A stretch of 64,000 bases of DNA. Source: Streptomyces sp. ALI-76-A (GTDB taxonomy: Bacteria > Actinomycetota > Actinomycetes > Streptomycetales > Streptomycetaceae). Every line of letters starts with the position of its first letter. Position 1 is the stretch's first letter. The stretch lies in the NCBI RefSeq assembly GCF_030287445.1, contig NZ_JASVWB010000002.1, forward strand, positions 2,728,001-2,792,000, read 5' to 3'. The translations under genes and the position numbers were made by a program. The notes below the pieces were generated by a model. The model had not been told where the DNA came from, ran no database searches, and was given only the letters and a program-made list of their open reading frames with translations. This document shows positions 49,097 through 59,037 of this stretch, in pieces.

Positions 49097-49585
49097 GTCG
49101 ATGCGCTCACCGGGGCCGGGCTCGTCGCCCTTGTCGTCGGGGTGTTCGTCCAGGTCGCGCGGGTCGTTCTCCCGGCTTGTCCAGCGTCGCTCCTGAGCCT
49201 GGACGGCCGACCGGTACGCCGCTAGCAGCTCGTTCCCCGCGGCGGCCAGATGGTCGAAGATGTCGGGATTGCGCTCGATCACCGGTTCGGCGGCGGCCTT
49301 GGCCTGCTGGACGACCTGCTTCACCACCTGCTGGGCGGCCGGTCCGGCGACCGCCCCGAGCAGCGGGGACTGGAGGCCGGAGAGCCTGTCCGCGACGGTG
49401 TCGACGAGCCTGCGCAGTTCCTCGGCCGCCGAGCCGGGCGGCGCGCCCTGCTCGGTGCGGCGGCGGGCCTTCTCCGCCGCGAGGTCCTCGGCGCACGCCG
49501 TCGCCCACGCGTCGGCGTCGGTCGCCCGCACCTCGTCGCCGGCCTCGTGCTCGCCGGCCTGGGACGGAGGGAGCTCTTCGCTCAT
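49088..49585 (-). CDS. DUF5304 protein (SCO2127-type, upstream of glucokinase)
   Basis: A 165-residue acidic, helical protein: AWATACAEDLAAEKARR, LRRLVDTVADRL, VVKQVVQQAKAAAEPVIERNPDIFDHLAAAGNELLAAYRSAV, and an Asp/Glu-rich tail. It corresponds to the SCO2127 protein of S. coelicolor, whose gene has been linked in the literature to glucokinase expression and relief of carbon catabolite repression. The biochemical function is unknown. ATG 49585; 55 bp before glkA. Confidence 0.85.
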   Translation of the reverse strand: MSEELPPSQAGEHEAGDEVRATDADAWATACAEDLAAEKARRRTEQGAPPGSAAEELRRLVDTVADRLSGLQSPLLGAVAGPAAQQVVKQVVQQAKAAAEPVIERNPDIFDHLAAAGNELLAAYRSAVQAQERRWTSRENDPRDLDEHPDDKGDEPGPGERIDLD

Positions 49586-49642
49586 GACGGACTCCTGACT
49601 ACGGTTCGTCCCTACGACGTTACCCGAACGGGCGCACCGGCT

Positions 49643-50812
49643 TCATGGTGTCCGCGGCCAGAGACCCGGGTCCGGCGCGAACCGGACGCCCAGCACGTCC
49701 TCGCGCAGGGCGGCGCCCGCGACGGTGCAGCGGCGCAGCGCGGACGGCAGCGGGACGATCCGGCGGAACCGGCCCGCGCCGATCACGAGTTCGTCACCGC
49801 GCCGGATGAGGTCCAGTTCGTCCCGCACGGCGCCGGGCAGCGGGATGTGCCAGACCAGCACGCCGTCCTCGGCGATCCGGTCGGTCACGGACCACTCGAC
49901 GGTGGAGGTGGTGCCGTCGACCGCCGGGACGGCCAGCGCGGTGAGGTCGTCGGTGCCGCGGGGGTCGTGGCCCAGGTGAGCGACGGTCCGGACGTCGTGG
50001 GACGCCCGCCACTCGTCCAGGGTCTTGCGCTGCTGGGCGATCAGGCCGGCCGACCAGGTGTCCCGAGCGGCCTCGGGCAGGACCCGGCTGGCGATCAGCA
50101 CGTCGGGGCGCAGGCCGCGCAGGGCGAGGGCGAGCCCGGCCTCACGGACGGCGTCGGCGCCGGCCGGGCCGGGTGCGGCGACCAGCCGGACGACGGTGTC
50201 GCGGTCGGCGAGGACCGCCTCGACGGCGGCGAGTTCCACGTCCCAGCGGGCGGCGGTCTCGTACAGCCACTCCGCGGGCATGGGCACGCCGGCCAGCCGG
50301 CCGAGGACGGGACGCAGGGCGCGGGCCGCCTGCCGCTCGGGCGGGAGCAGCCGGCGCAGGTAGCGGCGCAGTTCCTCCGGGAGGGTGAGGAGGGCGAGCG
50401 CGTGCGGGCTGGGCGGCAGGTCGACGACGACGAGGTCGTGGGAGGCGGCGAGGGCGGCGTCGCGCAGGGCGCGGAGCAGGGAGAGTTCCTCGGCGCCGGG
50501 CAGGGGGGTGACCTCTTCGGGGTCCAGCCGGGAGGCGCCGAGCAGGTCGAGGGCGGTGGTGGCGCGGGACTGGAACGCGGTCAGGTCGTCCCGGAAGCGT
50601 GCCGCCGCGTCCGGGCGCCAGGCCGTGAGGTTCGGCGCGACCTGCCGGGGAGCCGGGCCCGTCGCCGTGCCCAGGGCCGCGCCGAGCGTGTCGGTGCGGT
50701 CGGCACCGAGGACGAGGGTGCGGGTGCCCTCACGGGCGGCGGCGAGTGCGGTGGCGGCGGCGACGGTGGTACGACCGCTGCCGCCGGGGCCCGTGATCAG
50801 GATGGTGCGCAT
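49643..50812 (-). CDS. ArsA/Get3-like ATPase with a deviant P-loop
   Basis: A 389-residue protein of the anion-transporting ATPase/SIMIBI kind, beginning MRTILITGPGGSGRTTVAAATALAA and with VVDLPPSPHALALL (an A-motif/Walker B-like DLPPS). The P-loop is GPGGSGRTT: the deviant Walker signature Lys of Get3/ArsA (KGGxGK) is replaced by Pro and the second by Arg. The C-terminal third is the HSP20-like domain common in these proteins (residues about 300-389). Role unknown. The ATG follows a TACGGT box by 8 nt. Frame back to 50869 rejected. Confidence 0.82.
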   Translation of the reverse strand: MRTILITGPGGSGRTTVAAATALAAAREGTRTLVLGADRTDTLGAALGTATGPAPRQVAPNLTAWRPDAAARFRDDLTAFQSRATTALDLLGASRLDPEEVTPLPGAEELSLLRALRDAALAASHDLVVVDLPPSPHALALLTLPEELRRYLRRLLPPERQAARALRPVLGRLAGVPMPAEWLYETAARWDVELAAVEAVLADRDTVVRLVAAPGPAGADAVREAGLALALRGLRPDVLIASRVLPEAARDTWSAGLIAQQRKTLDEWRASHDVRTVAHLGHDPRGTDDLTALAVPAVDGTTSTVEWSVTDRIAEDGVLVWHIPLPGAVRDELDLIRRGDELVIGAGRFRRIVPLPSALRRCTVAGAALREDVLGVRFAPDPGLWPRTP

Positions 50813-50903
50813 GGGGGTGAACCGTAACCGAGACAGGGACGGCGGCGCGTACCGCCGGATTCCCGGCACCGCGTGGCCGGTTCGCGGCAGGCGGTCCGGC
50901 CCC

Positions 50904-51347
50904 CTACTTCTCCCCCGACTCCACCCGCTTCTTCAGCCCCGCCAGGGCGCGGTCGATGATGACCTTCTCCGCCTTGCGCTTGATCATGCCGAGCATCGGG
51001 ATCTTGACGTCGACCGTCAGCCGGTAGGTGACCTCGGTGGCTCCGGCGCCGGCCGGCTTCAGGAGGTAGGTGCCGTCGAGCGAGCGCAGCATCTGGGACT
51101 TGACCAGGGTCCAGGAGACCTCGTGGGCGCCGGTCCAGGTGTAGGCGAGGACCTGGTCGTCCTTGATCGCCCCGGCGTCCATGACCAGCCGGACCTGCTC
51201 GGCGCGCCCCTGGGCGTCCGTCGCCAGGACCTCCGCCTCCTTCACCTCGCCGGTCCAGTCCGGGTAGCGGGCGAAGTCGGCGATCACCCCCATGACCTCG
51301 GCCGGTGCCGCCTCGATCGTGATGCTCGAACTGGTGTGTTCCGCCAT
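50904..51347 (-). CDS. SRPBCC (START-like / polyketide cyclase) protein
   Basis: A 147-residue SRPBCC-fold protein: ITIEAAPAEVMGVIADFARYPDWTGEVKEAEVL is the classical beginning, and VTYRLTVDVKIPMLGMIKRKAEKVIID marks the C-terminal helix. The family binds hydrophobic ligands; here the ligand is unknown. TGGAGGAG precedes the ATG. The next 144 bp (51348-51491) contain only a GCAGGTGTGT direct repeat. Confidence 0.88.
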   Translation of the reverse strand: MAEHTSSSITIEAAPAEVMGVIADFARYPDWTGEVKEAEVLATDAQGRAEQVRLVMDAGAIKDDQVLAYTWTGAHEVSWTLVKSQMLRSLDGTYLLKPAGAGATEVTYRLTVDVKIPMLGMIKRKAEKVIIDRALAGLKKRVESGEK

Positions 51348-51491
51348 CGCCGTGGCTCCTCCAGAAGCGGGCCGGTACTCAGGTCCCGTGCGCAGGCCGG
51401 CCTGCGCAGGTGTGTGCAGGTGTGTGCAGCGTGAAGGCTACCGCGCGCCCGACCAGCCGACTTCACCGCGTCCTGCGCCGCCGGGAAACAC

Positions 51492-52289
51492 TCACCATTC
51501 CAGCACCCAGGGCTTCCCGGTCCCGGCGAAGTGCCCCACGTTCACACACTCGGTCGCCCCGATCCGCATCCGCGGCACCAGCGGCTGGTGGACGTGGCCG
51601 AAGAGGGCGTAGCGGGGCCGGGTCCGGCGGATGGCGTCCAGCAGCGCCCGGCTGCCCCGTTCGAAGCGGCGCGCCACGGTGTCGTAGACCAGCTCGGGCA
51701 CCTCCGGCGGGATGTGCGTGCACAGCACGTCGACCTCGCCCACCGCCTCGATCTTCGCCGCGTACTCCTCGTCGCTGATCTCGTACGGCGTCCGCATCGG
51801 CGTCCGCAGTCCGCCGCCGACGAAGCCGAAGACCCGGCCGCCGATCTCCGCCCGCTGCCCGTCGAGCACGGTCGTGCCGGGGCCGGCGTACTCCGGCCAC
51901 AGCGCGGGCATGTCGACGTTGCCGTAGGTGGCGTACGTCGGAGTGGGGAACGCCGCGAACAGCTCGGCGTACTGCTTGCGCACCGCCTTCTCGATCACCC
52001 TCGCCCGGTCGCCGCCGATCCCGGCCCACAGCCGGGCCCCGAACTCGCGCGCCTCCTCGAAGCGGCGGGCGGTGCGCAGTTCGACGATGCGGTGGGCGTT
52101 CTCGGCGCCGAAGAGGTCGGGGAAGATCCCGCGCGCGTGGTCGGCGTAGTCCAGGAAGAGGACGAGGTCGCCCAGGCAGATCAGGGCGTCCGCGCCGTCG
52201 CCGGCCCTGGCCAGGTCACGGGCGCTGCCGTGCACGTCGCTGACCACATGTACGCGGGTCCTGCCGTCACCGGCCGGTGTGGGTGCCAT
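51492..52289 (-). CDS. Metallophosphoesterase
   Basis: A 265-residue calcineurin-like phosphoesterase. Dinuclear-metal motifs in order: VVSDVHGS (D-x-H), CLGDLVLFL (GD), YGNVDMP (GNxD), CTHIPPE (H) and FGHVHQP (GHxH). Candidate phosphomonoesterase or phosphodiesterase; substrate not determinable. ATG 52289 follows TACGCT by 8 nt, so probably leaderless; the frame to 52397 lies upstream of that box. Confidence 0.88.
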   Translation of the reverse strand: MAPTPAGDGRTRVHVVSDVHGSARDLARAGDGADALICLGDLVLFLDYADHARGIFPDLFGAENAHRIVELRTARRFEEAREFGARLWAGIGGDRARVIEKAVRKQYAELFAAFPTPTYATYGNVDMPALWPEYAGPGTTVLDGQRAEIGGRVFGFVGGGLRTPMRTPYEISDEEYAAKIEAVGEVDVLCTHIPPEVPELVYDTVARRFERGSRALLDAIRRTRPRYALFGHVHQPLVPRMRIGATECVNVGHFAGTGKPWVLEW

Positions 52290-52604
52290 GGCGATCAAGC
52301 GTAGGCGTGAGCGGCACACGTGAACAGATGCGGCCGGACTCGCGGTTACTGGCCAGTCACTTAAGGGGTGGACTACTGTGCGCGAAGAAGCACCCATCCG
52401 TGTGACGCGGCGAACATCACGCCGGACCCCCCTGTCGAAGAAGCCATACCGGCGGGTAACGTCCGGGCAGTCCAGTCGTGCTCAGGATTTCAACCACCGG
52501 GTCCAGAGGCCCGGGGTGGAGCCCTTGAGCACCTGCCCGAGCCGTGGACCGACCGTCGCATCACACCACGTCGTGGCGCCGGCGCCCTATGAGGAGCAGC
52601 AGTC
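52290..52604 (+). other. 315-bp gene-free region upstream of the acyl-CoA ligase
   Basis: This interval contains a TACTGT box at 52374-52379, possibly the -10 of the ligase promoter, with a weak TGGCCA -35 candidate 18 bp before it; that would give a leader of about 220 nt. A GTG-initiated frame at 52378 translates to Arg/Ser/Pro-rich sequence without ribosome site and is judged noncoding. Nothing else is visible. Confidence 0.5.
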
Positions 52605-54401
52605 TTGCGCGAGTTCAGCCTTCCGGCTTTGTACGAGGTCCCTGCGGACGGCAACCTCACCGACATCGTCCGCAGAAACGCCGCGCAGCACCCGGACGTC
52701 GCCGTCATCGCCCGCAAGGTGGGCGGTGTCTGGCAGGACGTGACGGCCACCGCGTTCCTGGCCGAGGTGCAGGCCGCCGCGAAGGGTCTCATCGCCTCCG
52801 GAGTGCAGCCGGGCGACCGGGTCGGCCTGATGTCCCGCACCCGCTACGAGTGGACCCTGCTGGACTTCGCGATCTGGTGTGCGGGCGCGGTCACCGTGCC
52901 GGTGTACGAGACCAGTTCGGCGGAGCAGGTCCAGTGGATCCTCGGCGACTCCGGCGCCACCGCCTGCGTCGTCGAACTGGACACGCACGCGGCGGCCGTC
53001 GAGTCGGTGCGGGACGGCCTGCCGGCCCTCAAGCACGTCTGGCAGATCGAGGCCGGCGGGGTGGAGGAGCTGCGGCGCCTCGGGCAGGACGTCACCGACG
53101 AGGCCGTGGAGGAGCGCGGTGCGCTCGCCAAGGCCGACGACCCGGCGACCATCGTGTACACCAGCGGCACCACCGGACGGCCCAAGGGCTGTGTGCTCAC
53201 CCACCGCAGCTTCTTCGCCGAGTGCGGCAACGTCGTCGAACGCCTGCGGCCGCTGTTCCGCACCGGTGAGTGTTCCGTGCTGCTCTTCCTGCCGCTCGCG
53301 CACGTCTTCGGCCGGCTGGTCCAGGTCGCGCCGATGATGGCGCCGATCAAACTGGGCACCGTCCCGGACATCAAGAACCTCACCGACGAGCTGGCCTCGT
53401 TCCGGCCGACGCTGATCCTGGGCGTCCCGCGCGTCTTCGAGAAGGTCTACAACTCGGCGCGCGCCAAGGCGCAGGCGGACGGCAAGGGCAAGATCTTCGA
53501 CAAGGCCGCGGACACCGCGATCGCGTACAGCAGGGCGCTGGACACCCCGTCGGGGCCGTCCCTGGGTCTGCGGATCAAGCACAGGACCTTCGACAAGCTC
53601 GTCTACAGCAAGCTGCGCGCGGTGCTCGGCGGCAAGGGCGAGTACGCCATCTCCGGTGGCGCCCCGCTGGGCGAGCGCCTGGGGCACTTCTTCCGGGGCA
53701 TCGGCTTCACGGTCCTGGAGGGCTACGGCCTGACCGAGTCGTGCGCCGCGACCGCCTTCAACCCGTGGGACCGGCAGAAGATCGGCACGGTCGGCCAGCC
53801 GCTGCCCGGCTCGGTGGTGCGGATCGCGGACGACGGCGAGGTGCTGCTGCACGGAGAGCACCTGTTCACGGGGTACTGGAACAACGAGGCGGCGACCGCC
53901 GAGGCGCTGGCCGACGGCTGGTTCCACACCGGTGACATCGGCACCCTCGACGAGGACGGCTACCTCAGTATCACCGGCCGCAAGAAGGAGATCATCGTCA
54001 CCGCGGGCGGCAAGAACGTGGCCCCGGCCGTGATCGAGGACCGGATCCGCGCGCACGCGCTGGTCGCGGAGTGCATGGTGGTGGGCGACGGGCGGCCGTT
54101 CGTGGGCGCGCTGGTCACCATCGACGAGGAGTTCCTGGGCCGCTGGGCTGCCGAGCACGGCAAACCGGCGGGTTGCACCGCGGCGTCGCTGCGCGAGGAC
54201 GCGGACCTGCTGGCCGCCGTCCAGTCGGCGATCGACGACGGCAACGCCGCGGTGTCGAAGGCGGAATCGGTGCGGAAGTTCCGCATTCTCCCCTCCCAGT
54301 TCACGGAGGACTCGGGCCACCTCACGCCGTCGCTGAAGCTGAAGCGCAACGTGGTCGCGAAGGACTACGCGGCCGAGATCGAGGCCATCTACCAGAAGTA
54401 G
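52605..54401 (+). CDS. Long-chain fatty acid CoA ligase (AMP-forming)
   Basis: A 598-residue ANL-superfamily enzyme, FadD15/AMP-binding type. The P-loop YTSGTTGRPKGCVLTH (about 184-199), GYGLTESCAAT and the C-terminal TGDIGTLDEDGYLSITGRKKEIIVTAGGKNVAP (hinge) are intact. Likely substrate is a long-chain acid: the bacterial LACS-like group (LMSRTRYEWTLLDFAIWCAGAVTVPVYETSS) shows this. Start TTG at 52605, with GAGGAG eight nt upstream. Ends 19 bp from the convergent cholesterol oxidase gene. Confidence 0.9.
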   Translation: MREFSLPALYEVPADGNLTDIVRRNAAQHPDVAVIARKVGGVWQDVTATAFLAEVQAAAKGLIASGVQPGDRVGLMSRTRYEWTLLDFAIWCAGAVTVPVYETSSAEQVQWILGDSGATACVVELDTHAAAVESVRDGLPALKHVWQIEAGGVEELRRLGQDVTDEAVEERGALAKADDPATIVYTSGTTGRPKGCVLTHRSFFAECGNVVERLRPLFRTGECSVLLFLPLAHVFGRLVQVAPMMAPIKLGTVPDIKNLTDELASFRPTLILGVPRVFEKVYNSARAKAQADGKGKIFDKAADTAIAYSRALDTPSGPSLGLRIKHRTFDKLVYSKLRAVLGGKGEYAISGGAPLGERLGHFFRGIGFTVLEGYGLTESCAATAFNPWDRQKIGTVGQPLPGSVVRIADDGEVLLHGEHLFTGYWNNEAATAEALADGWFHTGDIGTLDEDGYLSITGRKKEIIVTAGGKNVAPAVIEDRIRAHALVAECMVVGDGRPFVGALVTIDEEFLGRWAAEHGKPAGCTAASLREDADLLAAVQSAIDDGNAAVSKAESVRKFRILPSQFTEDSGHLTPSLKLKRNVVAKDYAAEIEAIYQK

Positions 54402-54420
54402 CGCGGCTCCTGACGGTACG

Positions 54421-56076
<1,656 letters not shown>

Positions 56077-56116
56077 TTATTCGCCTCCGCCTAGGGCACG
56101 GAGCGAAAAGACTCGG

Positions 56117-57259
56117 CTACAGCAGCGTCCTGGCCTTCTCCGCCAGCAGATCCCACCGCCACTTCTCCTCCACCCACGCGCGCCCCCGCTCCCCCATCCG
56201 GCGGCGCAGCGCCGCGTCCCCGAGGAGCGCGACGATCCGCTCGGCGGTCTCCTCCACCGAGCCCCCGCGCACCACCCAGCCGGTCTCGCCGTCCAGCACC
56301 GCGTCCGGGGCCCCGCCCGAGTCACCGGCGACCACGGGCAGCCCGGTGGCCGACGCCTCCAGGTACACGATCCCGAGGCCCTCGACGTCGAGCCCGCCCC
56401 GCCGGGTCCGGCACGGCATCGCGAACACGTCCCCGGCGCCGTAGTGGGCGGGCAGCTCGGACCAGGGCACCGAGCCGGTGAAGCGGACCGAGCCGGCCAC
56501 CCGCGTCTCGTGCGCCAGCCGGCGCAGCTCCTTCCCGTACGGCCCGCCGCCGACGATCAGCAGCACGGCCTCCGGCTCGGCCGCCAGGACGCGGGGCATG
56601 GCCCGGATGAGCGTGTCCTGCCCCTTGCGCGGGACCAGCCGGGACACGCACACGACCACCGGCCGGTCGGTCAGCCCGAGCCGCGCCCGCACCTGGTCGC
56701 CGCCGGAGCCCGGATGGAAGGTCTTCTCGTCCACACCCGGCGGCAGCTGCACCATCCGGGACGCGGCCTCGGGCGTCAGCGCGGCGGCGATCCGCGCGCG
56801 CGTGTACGCGCCGAGGTAGGTGATCGTGTCCGTGGACTCGCCGATCCGGCGCAGCAGCTGCCGGGCGGCGGGCAGCTGCGCCCACCCGGCCTCGTGCCCG
56901 TGGGTGGTGGCCACCAGCCGCTCGGCGCCCGCCCTCCGCAGCGCCGGCGCCATCAGCCCGAGCGGCGCCGCCGCCCCGAACCACACCGACGCGCACCCGT
57001 GCTCCCGCAGCAGCCCGACGGCCCGCCGGGTCGCCCCGGGCGTCGGCAGCAGCATCGTGGTGGCGTCCCGGACGACGGTGAAGGGCTGCTCGGCGTCGAA
57101 CGCGGCGGTCGCCTCGACGCCCTCCCGGCCGCGCTTCCAGGTGGAGGCGTAGACGACCAGCCGCTCCGGGTCGAACCGCAGCGCCATGTTGTGCAGGAAC
57201 GCCTGGATCCCGCCCGGCCGGGGCGGGAAGTCGTTCGTCACGATCAGGGTCTTGTGCAT
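56117..57259 (-). CDS. PimB'-like GT4 glycosyltransferase
   Basis: A 380-residue GT-B enzyme: TLIVTNDFPPRPGGIQAFLHNMA at the start, LVATTHGHEAGWAQLP, VVCVSRLVPRKGQDTLIRA and the E-x7-E region EGLGIVYLEASATGLPVV. This arrangement matches actinobacterial PimB', the second mannosyltransferase of phosphatidylinositol mannoside synthesis; substrate is inferred. ATG 57259 follows TAGGGT by 8 nt (leaderless candidate). 58 bp separate it from choA on the same strand. Confidence 0.86.
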   Translation of the reverse strand: MHKTLIVTNDFPPRPGGIQAFLHNMALRFDPERLVVYASTWKRGREGVEATAAFDAEQPFTVVRDATTMLLPTPGATRRAVGLLREHGCASVWFGAAAPLGLMAPALRRAGAERLVATTHGHEAGWAQLPAARQLLRRIGESTDTITYLGAYTRARIAAALTPEAASRMVQLPPGVDEKTFHPGSGGDQVRARLGLTDRPVVVCVSRLVPRKGQDTLIRAMPRVLAAEPEAVLLIVGGGPYGKELRRLAHETRVAGSVRFTGSVPWSELPAHYGAGDVFAMPCRTRRGGLDVEGLGIVYLEASATGLPVVAGDSGGAPDAVLDGETGWVVRGGSVEETAERIVALLGDAALRRRMGERGRAWVEEKWRWDLLAEKARTLL

Positions 57260-57379
57260 CGCCGCCGACCCTACCGAACCGCCTGCTCACAGCGGCCCCC
57301 GGCCGTGTGTGTGGCACGTTCACAGCAGGGCGGTACATCATGTTCCCCTCAAGGCGGAAATCGAACGGCAGGGGATCAC

Positions 57380-58615
57380 GTGGAGACGACGGGCGCGAGG
57401 CGGTCACTGGCGTGCCTGCTGCTCACCTGGTGCGTGACCAGGCTGCTGCTGCTGCTCTTCGTCTACAAGGTCCACGTCTTCCCCGGCCCCGACGTCACCA
57501 GTGACGTGTCCGTCATCTACCAGGGCTGGTACGAGGTGCTGCGCACCGGCACCTTCCCGCTGGACGACGTCACCTGGCAGTACCCGCCCGCCGCCGCCCT
57601 CGCGATCCTCTCCCCCGCGCTGCTGCCCGGCCTGGACTACGCGTCGGCGTTCTTCGTCCTCGTCCTCCTCGCCGACCTGGCCGCCCTCGCCCTGCTGGTG
57701 TACGCGGGCCGGCGCCCGGGCAAGCGGCTGCGTGGTGCCTGGGTGTGGGTGGCGGGCGTCCCGCTGCTCGGCCCGACCGTGTACGCGCGCTACGACGTGA
57801 TGGTCACCGCGGTCGCGGTCGCCGCCCTGCTCGCCGGGTCCCGGCACCCCCGGCTGATGGGCGCCCTGGCGGGCTTCGGGGCCATGCTGAAGGTCTGGCC
57901 GGCGCTGCTGCTCCTGGGTGTCCGCGGACGCGGCGGCTGGGGCGCGGCGGCGGTGACCGTCGCCGGCCTGGCCGCGCTGTTCGCGGTCACCATGCCCGGC
58001 GCCTTCGCCTTCCTGACCTTCCAGCGGGACCGGGGCACCGAGGTGGAGTCGCTCGGTTCCCTCGTCTTCCACGTGGCCCGGCACCACGGCTGGGACGGGG
58101 AGGTGCTGCTGAACTACGGCTCGGTGGAGTTCCTCGGCCCATGGGTGAACGTCGTGAGTACGGCCGCGCTCACGCTGACCGGCATGGCCTTCGGCTGGCT
58201 GCTGCTGTGGCGGCTGCTGGCGACCCGGTTCGAGGCGCACACCATGGCCGACACCGCGTTCGTGGCGGTGCTGATGTTCACCACCACCAGCCGGGTGATC
58301 AGCCCGCAGTACCTGGTGTGGCTCGTCGGTCTCGCGGCCGTGTGCCTGTGCTTCCGGGTGAGCCGGATGGGGGTGCCCGCGGCCCTGGTGCTGGTGGCCT
58401 GCTTCGTGACGGTCCTGGAGTTCCCCCTCTGGTTCGGCGACGTCGTCGCGAGCACCCCCCTCGGCATCACCCTCCTCGCGGTCCGCAACGGCCTGCTGGT
58501 GCTCGCGAGCGTCCTCGCCGCCCGCGTCCTGTGGCGCGCCACGGTCCCGGCACCGGAACGGGCCCGGGTGCCCGGTCAGGAAGCACGCGCCAAGGAGACC
58601 TCGGCCTCCTCCTGA
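57380..58615 (+). CDS. GT87-like polytopic mannosyltransferase
   Basis: A 411-residue integral membrane protein with about ten spans. The N-terminal loop carries the acidic DVSVIYQGWYEVL-type motif and YPPAAAL, and the internal YARYDVMVTAVAVAALLA is typical of glycosyltransferase family 87 / PimE-related enzymes that use polyprenyl-phosphomannose. The GTG at 57380 has GGGGATCAC at the right distance; the long open frame before it is antisense to the glycosyltransferase gene. The last 40 bp overlap a small minus-strand frame (58576-58758). Confidence 0.82.
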   Translation: METTGARRSLACLLLTWCVTRLLLLLFVYKVHVFPGPDVTSDVSVIYQGWYEVLRTGTFPLDDVTWQYPPAAALAILSPALLPGLDYASAFFVLVLLADLAALALLVYAGRRPGKRLRGAWVWVAGVPLLGPTVYARYDVMVTAVAVAALLAGSRHPRLMGALAGFGAMLKVWPALLLLGVRGRGGWGAAAVTVAGLAALFAVTMPGAFAFLTFQRDRGTEVESLGSLVFHVARHHGWDGEVLLNYGSVEFLGPWVNVVSTAALTLTGMAFGWLLLWRLLATRFEAHTMADTAFVAVLMFTTTSRVISPQYLVWLVGLAAVCLCFRVSRMGVPAALVLVACFVTVLEFPLWFGDVVASTPLGITLLAVRNGLLVLASVLAARVLWRATVPAPERARVPGQEARAKETSASS

Positions 58616-59037
58616 GCCGGGGCCCGCCGCGACAGCACCAGCACGACCGCGCGCTGCACCGCCCTGGCCGACGCCGACGCCGGGCACACGCCCGACGGCC
58701 CGAGGCCCGTACCGGTGTACGCGAGCGCCAGCCGCACCAGCGTGCCGGGCACCGTCACCCGCAGCGGCCAGGTTCAGCGTCCGCACGAACAGCTCGGCGG
58801 TGTCCGGCTCCGGGCCCGCGGCCGCACCGGCGCTCCTCCGACGCCCTCGAAGACCGGGCCGACCGCGGTGACCGGGGCCGGCAGCAGCAGGCACGGCCCG
58901 GAACAGCGCGCCGTCGTGGGCGACACCGGGCCCGGCGCCGAAGGCCCGGTGACCGGTTCCGGCAGGGGACCCCGGGTGGCCCGGGCGACCGGCCAGGCGG
59001 AGCGGGTGTGGCTCGACGAGGCCCTCGGCCAGTCGGG
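58576..59037 (-). pseudogene. Possible decayed gene or unresolved coding remnant
   Basis: Between GT87 and the lipoprotein gene, the minus strand shows coding-like third-position GC but no single open frame. The stretch 58576-58758 reads VPGTLVRLALAYTGTGLG through to a stop at 58576 and looks like the end of a real gene; immediately upstream the coding-like frame changes (TAELFVRTLNLA at about 58765-58800 lies in another phase), and a second shift is suggested near 58850. I cannot identify the family. It may be a frameshifted pseudogene, a sequencing indel, or coincidence. Confidence 0.4.

Noticed and set aside
52378..52743. GTG-initiated 121-residue frame before the acyl-CoA ligase
   Set aside because: Arg/Ser/Pro-rich, no ribosome site, overlaps the real TTG start of the ligase, and begins right on the putative -10 box.
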